Source of the DNA: Bog-532 sp963828445
GTDB lineage: Bacteria > Actinomycetota > Actinomycetes > Streptosporangiales > Streptosporangiaceae
Reading direction: 5' to 3'
DNA: 64,000 bases
NCBI GenBank assembly: GCA_963828445.1
Contig: CAWHFP010000023.1
Span: forward strand, 62,001-126,000
Position 1 is the stretch's first letter. Every line of letters starts with the position of its first letter. The position numbers were made by a program, and so were the translations under genes. Below the pieces are notes generated by a model. It made no database searches. It saw nothing but the letters and a program-made list of their open reading frames with translations, and was not told the origin of the DNA. Below are positions 25,330-34,919 of the stretch, piece by piece.

Positions 25330-26775
25330 ATGACAGTCAACGCGCTTGGCGGCCAGGAGCGGGCCGCAACCACGACGACGGCGGGGCGCCCCGGGTGGGC
25401 GCCCCTGGCCGTCATGCTGACCGGGACGTTCATGATCGTCCTGGATTTCTTCATCGTGAACGTGGCCATCCCGTCCATGCAGCGGCAGTTGCACGCCAGC
25501 GCGGCCGGGGTCGAGTGGGTGGTGACCGCGTACGGGCTGACCTACGGGGTGGGCCTGATCACCGGCGGCCGGCTCGGGGACCGGTACGGCCGGCGGCGGA
25601 TGTTCGCCCTCGGGCTGGCCATCTTCACCGTGGCCTCGCTGGCCTGCGGGCTGGCCACCAACGTCGAAATCCTCAACGTGAGCCGCGCGATACAGGGGCT
25701 CGGCGCGGCTCTGGCCGGACCGCAGACGCTGGCCATGATCGGCGTGACCTACGCGGGCAAGCAGCGGGTCACCGCGATCACCGCTTACGGCGTGAGCCTG
25801 GGCCTGGCCGCGGTGCTCGGCCAGCTGTTCGGCGGGCTGCTCATCCAGGCCAACGTGTTCGGCCTGGACTGGCGCAGCTGCTTCCTGGTCAACCTGCCGG
25901 TCGGGGTGGCCGCGCTGCTGGTGGCGCCCAGGGTGCTGACCGAGTCCCGTGGCGCGGCCAGCGACCGGATCGACCTGGTGGGGACCGCCCTCATCACCAT
26001 CGCCCTGGTCGCGGTGGTGCTGCCGCTGGTCGACGGGCGCCAGGCGCACTGGCCGGTGTGGGCCTGGGCCATGCTGGCCGCGGCGGCCCCGATCCTGGCT
26101 GCCTTCGCCGTCCATCAACGACAGCGCCGCCGCCACGGCCGGACGCCGCTGGTCGACCTGAGCGTGCTGGCCGACCGGGCCGTGGGCGCGGGCCTGGCCG
26201 CGACCGGGGTGTTCTACGCGGCGATGGCGTCGTTCTTCGTGGTGCTGGCGCTCTACCTGCAGGAAGGCCGGGGCCTGTCCGCCCTGGGTTCGGGCGCGGT
26301 GTTCACCGTGGTCGGGCGTCGGTTACCTGGTCGCCTCGATGGTGCCGCAGTCGGTCATGAGGCCGGCTGGGCCGCCAGTGGCCCGCGCTGGGCGGGGTGG
26401 TGATGGCGGCCGGGTACCTGCTGCTGGCCGTGACCGCGGCCGCCCACGGCAGCGTGGCCCCGCCTGCTGCTCCCGCTCCTGGTCGCCGGGATCGGGATGG
26501 GCATGCTGACCGCCCCGCTGACCGGGATCGTGCTGGCCCGGGTGGCCCCGGAGCAGGCCGGTACCGTGGCCGGCCTGCAGGCCACCACCGTCCAGCTGGG
26601 GAACTCGATCGGGGTGGCGGTGATCGGCGTGGTGTTCTTCAACGCCGTGGGCGGCGCCGTCGGCGGCGGCTTCGGCCACGCCTTCCAGGTCAGCCTGATC
26701 CCGCTGGCCGCCCTGCCCCTGGCCGCCGCGGTGGCGGTCCAGTTCGTGCCCCGGTCCCCGGCCGTCAGGGCGTGA
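25330..26775 (+). CDS. MFS drug:H+ antiporter, DHA2/EmrB-QacA type (three frameshifts)
   Basis: A 14-helix type exporter. The first 325 residues read cleanly: FMIVLDFFIVNVAIPSMQRQ (motif D1), GGRLGDRYGRRRMF (motif A) and ISRAIQGLGAA-like motif B. Three single extra bases at about 26317, 26363 and 26463 break the frame. Removing them restores VGYLVASMVPQSVMRRLGRQ, WPALGGVVMAAGYLLLAV and PLLLPLLVAGIGMGML, rejoining the intact end. About 480 residues when corrected. The operator at 25280-25294 suggests induction through the MmyB-type regulator. It converges with the next gene, overlapping 11 bases. Confidence 0.85.
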
Positions 26776-27937
26776 GCACGGCCTTGACGATCCCGTCGGC
26801 CCGCTGGTCGAACGCCCGGTAGAACGCCGGTGCTTCGGCCAGCGGGCCATGGTGCGTGACCACGAACCCGGGCCGGGCCCGGTGCCGCAGGATCAGGTCC
26901 CGCAGGTGCACGGTGTAGCGGCGGTCGTGGGTGCGGCCGAACCCGACCGTCACCCCCTTGCTGAAGAACGTGGCCCAGGGCACGGTCAGCCGCCCGTCGT
27001 CGTGACCTTCCGGCGCCGGGTGCAGGTCCTTCTCCGCGTACACCCCGGCGATGCCGACCCGCCCGGTCGGGTTGACCAGCCGGGCCAGGTCGCTGACGAC
27101 CTGGAGCGGGTTCTCCCGGCCGGGATCGGACCGGTCCCGGGCCTGGAACCCCACCGCGTCGATGGCCACGTCGACCCCGGTCATCGGTTCTTCGCCCAGC
27201 GGCAGGCCGTGGGCCCGGCGCAGCTCCTGGATCTGCTCGACCGGGTCGCCCAGGCTGAAGTCGACCGGGGTGGCGCCCAGCTCGCCCGCCTTGTCCAGCC
27301 GGGGCGCCACGTGGTCGACCACGTAGACCTCGGCCGCCCCCTTGATCAGGGCCGAATGCGCGGCCAGCAGGCCCACCGCGCCCGCCCCGAACACCGCCAC
27401 CGTGCTGGTCGGTGTGACCTGGCCCAGTTCGGTGGCGTGCCAGCCGGTGACGAAGGCGTCGGCCAGCATGAGGAAGTCGTCTTCCCGCTCGTCGCCGGGT
27501 TCGCCGGGCAGCGGGACGCAGTTGGCGTCGGCGAACGGCACCCGGAGCAGGTCGGCCTGGGCGCCCCGGTACGGGCCCATGCCCGCGTAGCCGTAGGCGG
27601 CGCCGAAGCCGCCGGGCCGGACCCGCAGGCAGGCCGCCGAGTATCCGCGCGCGCAGTTGTAACAGACCCCGCAGAACAGGTGGGTCGGGACCACGACCCG
27701 CTGGCCGGGCCGGACCAGGTGCACGTCCTCGCCCACGGCCCGGACCACGCCCAGCGGCTCGTGCCCGAGGACCAGGCCCGGCTCGGCGCCGGTGCGCCCG
27801 TCGTACATGTGCAGGTCGGTGCCGCAGATCGCGCTCGAGGTCACCTCCAGCAGCACGTCCTCGGGGTCCTCCAGCCCGGCGTCGTCCACCGTCTGGACCC
27901 CGACGTCGCGGGTGCCCTGGTACACCACCGCCCGCAT
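26765..27937 (-). CDS. Zinc-dependent dehydrogenase, glutathione-independent formaldehyde dehydrogenase-like
   Basis: A 390-residue MDR dehydrogenase. Catalytic zinc ligands are Cys38 (ICGTDLHMYDGRTG) and His59-Glu60. Structural zinc cysteines are 89, 92, 95 and 103 (LFCGVCYNCARGYSAAC). The NAD-binding loop is FGAGAVGLLAAHSALIKGA. The long insertion around GFGAAYGYAGMGPYRGAQAD is the mark of the FdhA-like subgroup that oxidises formaldehyde or other aldehydes without added thiol. The true substrate is uncertain. It lies three bases after a second MDR gene and is likely cotranscribed. Confidence 0.85.
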   Translation of the reverse strand: MRAVVYQGTRDVGVQTVDDAGLEDPEDVLLEVTSSAICGTDLHMYDGRTGAEPGLVLGHEPLGVVRAVGEDVHLVRPGQRVVVPTHLFCGVCYNCARGYSAACLRVRPGGFGAAYGYAGMGPYRGAQADLLRVPFADANCVPLPGEPGDEREDDFLMLADAFVTGWHATELGQVTPTSTVAVFGAGAVGLLAAHSALIKGAAEVYVVDHVAPRLDKAGELGATPVDFSLGDPVEQIQELRRAHGLPLGEEPMTGVDVAIDAVGFQARDRSDPGRENPLQVVSDLARLVNPTGRVGIAGVYAEKDLHPAPEGHDDGRLTVPWATFFSKGVTVGFGRTHDRRYTVHLRDLILRHRARPGFVVTHHGPLAEAPAFYRAFDQRADGIVKAVLTP

Positions 27938-27940
27938 GCG

Positions 27941-28948
27941 CTACCAGCCCCCGACCACGACTTTGCCGGTCATCCGGCCGCCTTCCACCAGCGTGTGCGC
28001 TTCCCGCAGGGTGGCCGCGCTGATCGGGCCGAGTTCCCGGGTGAGGGTGGTCCGGATGGTTCCCTCGTCGACCATCTGGGCCACCCGGTCCAGCAGCTCG
28101 TGCTGTTCCACCATGTCCGGGGGCTGGTACAGCGGCCGGGTGAACATGAACTCCCAGCTGAACGAGATGCTCTTGTTCTTGAGCGGATAGATGTCCAGGC
28201 CCTGCGGGTCGTCGATCGCGACCACCGACCCGTAGGGCCGCAGGATCTCGGCGAAGTCCTCGATGGAGCCGGCCGTGTGCGCGGAGAAGATGTGGGTGAC
28301 CCCGTCCGGGGTGATGCCGCGGACCCCGCCGACCAGGTCGTGGTGGTCGATGACGTGGTGGGCGCCCAGTTCCTGGACCCACTGCTGGGACTCGGGCCGG
28401 GACGCGGTGCCGATGACCACCATCCGGGTCAGGGCCCGGGCCAGCTGGGTGATCATCGAGCCGACCCCGCCCGCGGCGCCCAGCACGAGCAGGACCCCCG
28501 AGCTTTCCGGGTTGAGCCGGAACCGGTCGAACAGCGCCTCCCAGGCGGTGATGGTGGTCAGCGGCAACGCCGCGGCCTGGGCGAAGGTCAGGCGGCGCGG
28601 CTTGTGCCCGGTGATCCGCTCGTCGACCACGTGGAACTGCGCGTCGGTGCCCGGCCGGTCGATGCTGCCCGCGTAGTAGACCTCGTCACCGGGGTTGAAC
28701 AGCTGGACGTCGGAACCGGTGGCCACCACCGTGCCCGCCGCGTCGTAGCCGAGGATCTTCGGCTCGCGGCCGGGGTCGGACGAGGCCCGGACCTTGACGT
28801 CGACCGGGTTGACCGAGACCGCCTCGACCCGGACCAGCAGGTCGCGCGGGCCGGGCTCGGGCACCGGGACCTCGAGGTCCTCCAGGCTGGCCGGGTCGGA
28901 GATCGGCAACGCCTTGCGGTACCCGACCGCCCGCATCTTCTCTGCCAT
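27941..28948 (-). CDS. Zinc-binding alcohol dehydrogenase family protein (quinone oxidoreductase-like)
   Basis: A 335-residue MDR enzyme of the QOR/ZADH type: GROES-like N-terminus (VEAVSVNPVDVKVRASSD), AAALPLTTITAWEALFDR, and nucleotide loop LLVLGAAGGVGSMITQLARA, which favours NADPH. It lacks the structural-zinc cysteine cluster. The family reduces enones or quinones; the substrate is not known. It is upstream of the FdhA-like gene with three bases between. Confidence 0.85.
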   Translation of the reverse strand: MAEKMRAVGYRKALPISDPASLEDLEVPVPEPGPRDLLVRVEAVSVNPVDVKVRASSDPGREPKILGYDAAGTVVATGSDVQLFNPGDEVYYAGSIDRPGTDAQFHVVDERITGHKPRRLTFAQAAALPLTTITAWEALFDRFRLNPESSGVLLVLGAAGGVGSMITQLARALTRMVVIGTASRPESQQWVQELGAHHVIDHHDLVGGVRGITPDGVTHIFSAHTAGSIEDFAEILRPYGSVVAIDDPQGLDIYPLKNKSISFSWEFMFTRPLYQPPDMVEQHELLDRVAQMVDEGTIRTTLTRELGPISAATLREAHTLVEGGRMTGKVVVGGW

Positions 28949-29036
28949 GCGCCTAACCTAGCCCGCCGGACCCGCCCCGCCCGGCCGGCCCCGCCCGGCC
29001 CCGGCCGCCCGGCCCCAGCAGTCGGCCGACCCCGCG

Positions 29037-30156
29037 TCACGTAGCCAGGCTCTGATCGAGGTCGGCGACCAGATCAGCGAGGGGCTCGATCCCGGCCGAA
29101 AGCCGGATCAGCGACTCCGGCGCCGTCTCCGACGCCCACCGCCCCCGCCGCTCCCACATCGATTCCACCCCGCCGAAGCTGGTCGCGGGCAGGATCAGCC
29201 GGGACGCTGACACCACGGCGTCGGCCTCGGCGGCGGTCCCGTCCAGCTCGAACGACAGCAGCGGGCCGAACCCGCGCGGCATCTGCCGCCGGGCCGATCT
29301 CCAGCGTGGCCGCGGTGGTCCCGGGGTAGTACACGGCGCGGACCCGCGGGTGGCCGTCCAGGTGCCGGGCCAGGGCCAGCGCGTTCTCCGACTGCCGCTC
29401 GGTGCGCAGGGCCAGGGTGCGCAGCCCGCGCAGGACCAGCCAGCTCTCGAACGGCCCCGGGATGCCGCCGCCCACCCCGCGCCACCCGCGCAGGTCGGCC
29501 AGCAGTTCCGGGTCCCGGGTCGCCACCGCCCCCAGCAGCACGTCCGAGTGTCCCGAGGCCGACTTGGTCAGCGAGGTCAGCGAGGCCACCGCGCCCAGGT
29601 CCAGGGGCCGCTGCAGCAGCCCGGTCGCCACCGTGTTGTCCACCACCAGCGGGGCGCCGGCCGCGGCGGCCAGCCCGGCCAGCGCGCTCAGGTCGGACAC
29701 CCGCAGCAGCGGGTTGGTCGGCGTCTCGGCCCACAGCAGGGCCGGGCCGCGCCCGAGTTCCCGCTCGACCCCGGCCAGGTCCAGCAGGTCGACCGGGACC
29801 GGCTCGGCCCCGTACGGCCGCAGCCAGTCGGCCAGCATCCGGATGTTGTAGTAGCCGTCGCTGGGCAGCAGCAGGGACCGCCGGCCCCCGGCCAGGGCCA
29901 GCATCAGGGCCATGGCCGCGGCCTGGCCGGAGGAGAACACCACCACGTCGGCGTCCTCCAGCACCCCCAGCGCCTCCTCCAGCGCTTCCCAGCTCGGGTT
30001 GCCGGTCCGCCCGTAGGCCCGGGCCGGGTCGGGGTCGCCCCAGGACGCGTGCACGCTGGCCAGGGTGAGCGGCGGCGTGGCGGGCGCACCCAGGTCCCGC
30101 TCGGTCCCGGCGTGGATCAGCCGCGCCTCGGCCGAGGGCCAGGGCTCCTCCGTCAT
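29037..30156 (-). CDS. PLP-dependent cystathionine gamma-synthase/lyase family enzyme (one frameshift)
   Basis: Fold type I Cys/Met metabolism enzyme. AYGRTGNPSWEALE and VVFSSGQAAAMALM are the N-terminal family motifs, and the PLP lysine is Lys198 in SLTKSASGHSD. One extra base at about 29295 splits the gene: after AATLEI the other frame continues ARRQMPRGFGPLLSFELDG to FGGVESMWERRGRW and the stop at 29037. Corrected length is about 372, normal for the family. It could cleave cystathionine or methionine, releasing a thiol. Which reaction cannot be told from sequence. It is last in a run of genes starting at 31691. Confidence 0.85.
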
Positions 30157-30187
30157 CCGTGTCCTCCCGATCCCGGTCCGACCGCGG

Positions 30188-30694
30188 TCAGACGCCGGTG
30201 ACGCCGTCGATGCCCTCGCGGAGCAGGTCGGCGTGCCCGTTGTGCCTTGTGTACTCGTGCATCATGTGCAGCATGATCAGCCGCAGCGACACGTTCTCGC
30301 CCCAGTTGTCGACGTAGACCTCGACGTCCAGCGACTCGGCCGCGGCCTCCAGCCGCCGGGCGTGCCCGATCTCCTCGCGCCAGGCCGCGAACGCCTCGGC
30401 CCGGGTCGCCCCGGTGGCGTCGTAGGCGGTCTGGAAGTCGCCCTTGACCGACCACACCCGGGGCAGGTCCGCACCGCCCAGGATCTCGCGGAACCAGCGC
30501 CGTTCCACCTCGGCCATGTGCCGGACCAGGCCCAGCAGGGACAGCGTGGACGGGGGCATCGACTGGCGCCGCAGGTCCTCATCGGACAGGCCCTCGCACT
30601 TCATTTCCAGGGTCGCCCGGTGAAAGTCCAGGAACGTGCGCATCATGACCCGCTCGTCTCCGGTGGACGGCGGGTCGGGTCGCTCGAAAGTCAC
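30188..30694 (-). CDS. DinB-like / DUF664 protein
   Basis: A 168-residue four-helix protein. The metal-histidine pattern of the DinB/mycothiol-dependent superfamily is visible: His in LLGLVRHMAEVERRWF and the pair in HMMHEYTRHNGHADLLREGI. Actinobacterial members are often mycothiol S-transferases or maleylpyruvate-isomerase-like enzymes, and mycothiol use is supported by mscR in this window. The GTG start is five bases from the SDR stop. Confidence 0.85.
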   Translation of the reverse strand: MTFERPDPPSTGDERVMMRTFLDFHRATLEMKCEGLSDEDLRRQSMPPSTLSLLGLVRHMAEVERRWFREILGGADLPRVWSVKGDFQTAYDATGATRAEAFAAWREEIGHARRLEAAAESLDVEVYVDNWGENVSLRLIMLHMMHEYTRHNGHADLLREGIDGVTGV

Positions 30695-30699
30695 GGCGC

Positions 30700-31479
30700 C
30701 TATTCTGACCCGCCCCGGGTCCGCAGCCGCAGCGACGTCCAGCTGGCGTCGGCCACCCAGCCGCCGTCGACCGGCAGGGCCACCCCGTTGACGAACCCGC
30801 TCCGGGCCGGGTCGGCCAGGAACGCCACCGCCGCCGCCACGTCAGCCGGGTCGGCGAACCGGGCCAGGGGCACCTGGTCCACGATGTCGGCGTCGGTGTA
30901 GCCGCCGCTGGCCTGGTCCTCGGCGTCCATCTCGGTCTTGATCCAGCCCGGGCAGACGCTGTTGACCCGGACCCCGCGGCCGCCCCACTCGGCGGCCAGC
31001 GTCTCGGTCAGCCCGACCAGGCCGTGCTTGGAGGCGTTGTAGGCGGCCCGGTGGGCCACCCCGCGCAGGCCGGCGATGGAGGCCACGTTGACGATGGCCC
31101 CCGATCCGGCCGCCAGCATCTGCTCGCCGAACTCCCGGCACAGCAGGAACGGCCCGGTCAGGTTGACGTCCAGCACCCGCCGCCAGTCCTCGGCCGTGGT
31201 CTGCTCGGCGGGCCGCAGCAGCGAGATGCCCGCGTTGTTGACCAGCACGTCGGCCCGGCCGAACCGGTCCCGGACCCCGGCCGCCAGCGCGCGCACGTCA
31301 TCCTCGGCCGACACGTCGGCGCGGGCCGGCCACACCGTCCCGTTCCCGGCCGCGGCCACCTCGGTGGCGGTGGCGGCCGGGTCGGTCACGTCGGCCAGCA
31401 CCAGCGTGTAACCCTCGGCGGCCAGGGTGCGGGCGATGACCCGGCCCAGCCCGCGGGCGGCCCCGGTGACCACCGCCAC
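30700..31479 (-). CDS. Short-chain dehydrogenase/reductase
   Basis: Classical SDR, 259 residues from the GTG at 31479. Cofactor loop TGAARGLG, NNAG, catalytic Ser in NVASIAGLRG and YNASK (Tyr-x3-Lys), then PGWIKTEM. An Asp after the second strand (LADVTD) suggests NAD. The N-terminus is abrupt, with no ribosome site. A GTG at 31525, overlapping the end of the upstream small gene, would give a natural start (MNSGNPAPAPAAG then ARVAVVTG) if one base in the C-run near 31505 is extra, as seen in other genes here. Substrate unknown. Confidence 0.88.
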   Translation of the reverse strand: MAVVTGAARGLGRVIARTLAAEGYTLVLADVTDPAATATEVAAAGNGTVWPARADVSAEDDVRALAAGVRDRFGRADVLVNNAGISLLRPAEQTTAEDWRRVLDVNLTGPFLLCREFGEQMLAAGSGAIVNVASIAGLRGVAHRAAYNASKHGLVGLTETLAAEWGGRGVRVNSVCPGWIKTEMDAEDQASGGYTDADIVDQVPLARFADPADVAAAVAFLADPARSGFVNGVALPVDGGWVADASWTSLRLRTRGGSE

Positions 31480-31511
31480 CCGGGCCCCCGCCGCCGGGGC
31501 TGGGGCGGGGG

Positions 31512-31691
31512 TTACCAGAGTTCACCCCCGACCAGCACGTAGAGGAACGGCACCAGCGGGATCAGGCCGAACAGGCCCCAGGCCAGCTTCTCCAGCCCGT
31601 TCAGGTCCGAGCGGCCCGCCAGGTTGATCCACATGAGGATGACGGCCAGCGGGTGGATGAGGCACACCAGCAGTTCCAGCAGCTTCTTCAT
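31512..31691 (-). CDS. Small two-helix membrane protein (59 residues)
   Basis: ATG at 31689-31691 to TAA at 31512-31514. The sequence starts MKKLLELLVCLIHPLAVILM, has a short polar loop (NLAGRSDLNGLEKLAWG) and a second helix LFGLIPLVPFLYVLVG, ending GELW. Two well-formed hydrophobic helices, a Lys-rich N-terminus and typical codon use argue that it is real. Its end contains the GTG that may start the SDR, which suggests coupling. No family recognised. Confidence 0.75.
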   Translation of the reverse strand: MKKLLELLVCLIHPLAVILMWINLAGRSDLNGLEKLAWGLFGLIPLVPFLYVLVGGELW

Positions 31692-31893
31692 GGTCCCGAT
31701 TAGTACCCGCTGGCGTCCTCTCCAGTCACGGGAGTTTCCCCCCGTTTGCCCCCGGCAGAGCGAATCCTGAGCGTCTTCAGGAAACGGTCAGCAAGGTTCC
31801 AGACTCCCGGATGCTCGCCGTCAGGTTCGCCCAAGCTTCCCGGCCGAAACTCGAGACAGATCGAAACAACACGGAGTCAGGTGGGCAGATCCA

Positions 31894-33439
31894 ATGAACG
31901 CAATCCAGGGTTCGGCACAGGCCGCAGATTCGCAGCAGGCGCCGTCGTCTCCGGAGCAGCCGGGCGGTGGGATCCCCTACGGCTCGTACGGGGGCAACGC
32001 TTACGGCGCCTACGGCGGCGCGGGCGGCTACGGCACTCCGGGCGGCGGGGGAGGCGGCGGCTGGTCCGGCGGCGGCTGGAACGGGGGCAGCAACTGGGGC
32101 GGCAGCACGCCTCCGCCGCCCCCGGACCGGCGCAAGCGCCTGCGCCGCGGCCTCGCGCTGGGCACCGCGGGGGTGGCCCTGGCCGCCGCGGCCGCGGTCG
32201 GCTGGTACGACGCCGTGCAGCCGAGCGGCTCGTCGGCCTCCAAGGCCACCACCAGCGCCAACACCAAGATGACCACGGCCCAGATCGCGAGCAAGGTGTC
32301 GCCCGGCCTGGTCGACATCAACACCACGCTCGGCTACAGCAACGAGAAGGCGGCCGGCACCGGCATGGTGCTGACCTCGACCGGCGAGATCCTGACCAAC
32401 AACCACGTGATCGACGGGGCCACCTCGATCTCGGTCACCGACGTCGGCAACGGCAAGACCTACCAGGCCAGCGTGGTCGGCTACGACGCCAGCAAGGACA
32501 TTGCCGTGCTCCAGCTGCAGGGCGCCTCGAACCTGCAGACGGTGACGCTGGCCAGCTCCTCGGTCAGCGTGGGCGACAAGGTCGTGGCCATCGGCAACGC
32601 CGAGGGCAAGGGCGGCACCCCCTCGGTGGTGTCCGGCACGGTGACCGGGCTGAACCAGGCCATCACCGCCAGCGACGAGGGCTCCGGCAACTCCGAGCAG
32701 CTCACCGGGCTGATCCAGTCCAACGCGCCGATCGAGCCGGGTGACTCCGGCGGCTCGCTGGTCAACTCGGCCGGCGAAGTCGTCGGCATGGACACGGCCG
32801 CCTCCTCGTCCAGCGCCAGCCCGACCTCGCAGAGCACCTTCCCCGGCTGGGACGGCCAGGGTGGCACCGGCGAGGGCGGCACCGGCCAGAGCGGCAGCGG
32901 CTCCTTCGGGAGTGGCTCCACCGGCAGTGGTTCCAGCCGGCAGCGGCTCCAGCACCACCGCGACCCAGGCCTTCTCGATCCCGATCGCCGAGGCCGAGAC
33001 CGTGGCCCAGCAGATCGTGGCCGGTACCGCCTCGTCGACCGTGCACATCGGCTCGACCGGGTTCCTGGGCGTCCAGGTCTCCGCGGCCGACAGCTCGTCC
33101 AGCACCGGCGGGAACGGCGGCTTCGGCGGCACCGGCGGGTTCGGTGGCGAGGGTTCGGCGGCGAGGGCACCGGCGAGCTTCGGCGGCGACGGCACCGGCA
33201 CCACCACCTCCGGCGCCACCGTGATCGGCACCGTCTCCGGCTCCCCGGCCGCCACGGCCGGCCTGGCCGCGGGCGACGTGATCACCTCGGTCGCCGGGCA
33301 GACGGTGACCAGCTCGTCGCAGATCTCCTCGATCCTGTCCTCCGACCACCCCGGCGACAAGGTCAGCGTGACCTGGACCGACGCCGAGGGCCAGTCCCAC
33401 ACCGCCAGCATCACCCTGGCCACCGGACCGGCCGCCTGA
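31894..33439 (+). CDS. HtrA/DegP-like S1C serine protease with PDZ domain (one frameshift)
   Basis: Membrane-anchored envelope protease. Residues 1-75 are a cytoplasmic Gly/Tyr/Pro-rich segment, then RRKRLRRG and one helix. The chymotrypsin-like domain outside has His171 (TNNHVID), Asp202 (SKDIAVL) and Ser285 (GDSGGS). A Gly/Ser-rich linker is broken by one extra base near 32938; the second frame carries IGSTGFLGVQVSAAD and the PDZ domain (GSPAATAGLAAGDVITSVAG) to the stop at 33439. About 514 codons when corrected. A palindromic terminator follows at 33458. Confidence 0.9.
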
Positions 33440-33457
33440 GCCGGCCCCGGACACAGC

Positions 33458-33490
33458 GGAGCCCCCGCGGGATCATCCCGCGGGGGCTCC
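33458..33490 (+). terminator. Large GC palindrome after the HtrA gene
   Basis: A 16-base perfect inverted repeat (left arm GGAGCCCCCGCGGGAT, right arm its complement at 33475-33490) with a single central base, 19 bases after the stop. There is no U-run, so it may terminate inefficiently or in both directions between the convergent HtrA and SLT genes. Confidence 0.75.
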
Positions 33491-33559
33491 AGCCTGTTCA
33501 GCCAGGTTCCGGTTCGTTCCGGCCTCGTTTTTACATATCGAAGGTTGGTTCTTCGAGTC

Positions 33560-34480
33560 CTAGCAACGCCCGGCGTACGCACCGGAGGTGTACGTGGTCC
33601 ACGCACCCCAGCTGTGACCGTCGTTGCTGATGGAGATCGCGGCCTTGGCGTTGCCGTACGGGTCCAGGGTGGCCATGGACCCGTGCGAGCCGTTGATCTG
33701 CCACAGGCCGAAGTCGTCGGTCGGGCTGACCGCGTTCGGGTTGCCGCCCGACTCGGCGGTGGCGATCTCGGCCGCCATGAACGCGGTGCCGGACGAGCCG
33801 CCGGCCTCTTCCCACAGCGACTCCAGCGCCGAGCAGCTGTAGTGGCCGTGCGAGGCGACGGGGGCGCTGTGCGAGACCTCCGACACCGTGGAGGTGTGGC
33901 TGGACGAGGACGAGGAGTGGCCGGCCGGGTGGTTCAGGTGAGCCAGGTGAGCCAGGTGCGCCAGATGGGCCGCCTGGGCCTCACTGCCCGCCTGAGACCT
34001 GTGGTTCAGGTGAGCAAGGTGGGCCAGGTGAGCCGCGTGGGCCTGAGCTGCTATTTGGGCCTCGCGGGCCATGTGGGCCTCGTGGGCGGCGTGCGCCACA
34101 TGTGCCACGTGAGCCTGGCTGGCCGAGGTCTCGGTCGCCTTGGCGTGCTTGGCCTGGTAGCTGGTGGTCACCGCGTTCAGGCTGGTGGAGTTGGCGTTCG
34201 AGACCTTCGTGAGTGCGATCAGCTTGCTCTCGTTGGCCGTGCTGCCGGACTGGGCCTTGGCCGTCGTGGCGGCCGCGGCCACGGTGGCGTGCTTCACGGT
34301 GTCCACCGCGTGCCCGTGCGGCACGGCGACCAGGGCGCCGGCCGAGATGGCCATCACGGGTGCCGCCTTGCCGGCCTTCTCCGCCACCTTCTCCACCTGG
34401 GACGGCTGCGTGTGCCGTCCCGACCGCATGATCTTCACCTTGCGGCTGTGCCTGTGCGCTGCGCCCACAAAGTTCTCCAT
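33560..34480 (-). CDS. Secreted SLT/lysozyme-like protein with His-Ala triplet repeats
   Basis: A 306-residue exported protein. An N-terminal basic stretch and hydrophobic core (APVMAISAGALVAVPHGHA) act as signal. Residues about 125-187 are built from AHx triplets (AHVAHVAHAAHEAHMA; AHLAHLAHLNH appears twice), giving about 20 histidines. A Ser/His linker follows. The last 90 residues are a small transglycosylase-like domain (ALESLWEEAGGSSGTAFMAA; IATAESGGNPNAVSPTDDFG; LWQINGSHG) with probable catalytic Glu in AESGG and a terminal Cys pairing with YSCSALES. It should cut or bind peptidoglycan outside the cell. An internal ATG at 34429 with AAGGTGAAG upstream is an alternative start. Confidence 0.82.
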   Translation of the reverse strand: MENFVGAAHRHSRKVKIMRSGRHTQPSQVEKVAEKAGKAAPVMAISAGALVAVPHGHAVDTVKHATVAAAATTAKAQSGSTANESKLIALTKVSNANSTSLNAVTTSYQAKHAKATETSASQAHVAHVAHAAHEAHMAREAQIAAQAHAAHLAHLAHLNHRSQAGSEAQAAHLAHLAHLAHLNHPAGHSSSSSSHTSTVSEVSHSAPVASHGHYSCSALESLWEEAGGSSGTAFMAAEIATAESGGNPNAVSPTDDFGLWQINGSHGSMATLDPYGNAKAAISISNDGHSWGAWTTYTSGAYAGRC

Positions 34481-34919
34481 CGTCGTGTTGGTGCCGACCT
34501 ACTCACCGCTGTGAGCAGCGGTTTTCGGCATAGCCGAGCCCGATCACCGGAATCTGATCTGTTGCGGCGTTTGCCACACCTTGGCGGTGTTCTGTGCCGC
34601 TCGCAGGAGCATGGCAGGAGCCAGAACGGGCTCGCAGGCAAATTGAAGAACTTCTGTAATGATCTCGTGATCTGATCCGCGCAGGCCGTCGGAATGGTAG
34701 CTTTCGGCCCGAAATTTAATACGCATAGTGACGAATTTGATTACTCATAGTGAGTTGAGCAGGTCACGCCGGGGTCGTGTCGGCCCAGGTCACGGCCGGG
34801 TCCGCCGTCCCGCGACCTTCGATCGAGATAATTGAGCTCCGGTTGTCGATCTGCGCCGGAGTGGTGCGTCGGTGATAACGAGACGGCCCGGAAGGCGGGC
34901 CCGCACCGGAGGAGACCTC
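34481..34919. other. 440-base divergent region, partly AT-rich
   Basis: No gene seen. It separates the SLT gene (minus) from the YCII gene (plus). The stretch 34700-34760 is unusually AT-rich and holds a direct repeat, CATAGTGA at 34724-34731 and 34746-34753 (22-base spacing, two helical turns). A GACCTTCGAT sequence at 34813-34822 resembles the recurrent word but is followed by CGAG. I compared the SLT leader with the c-di-AMP riboswitch core and did not find it. Confidence 0.5.
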
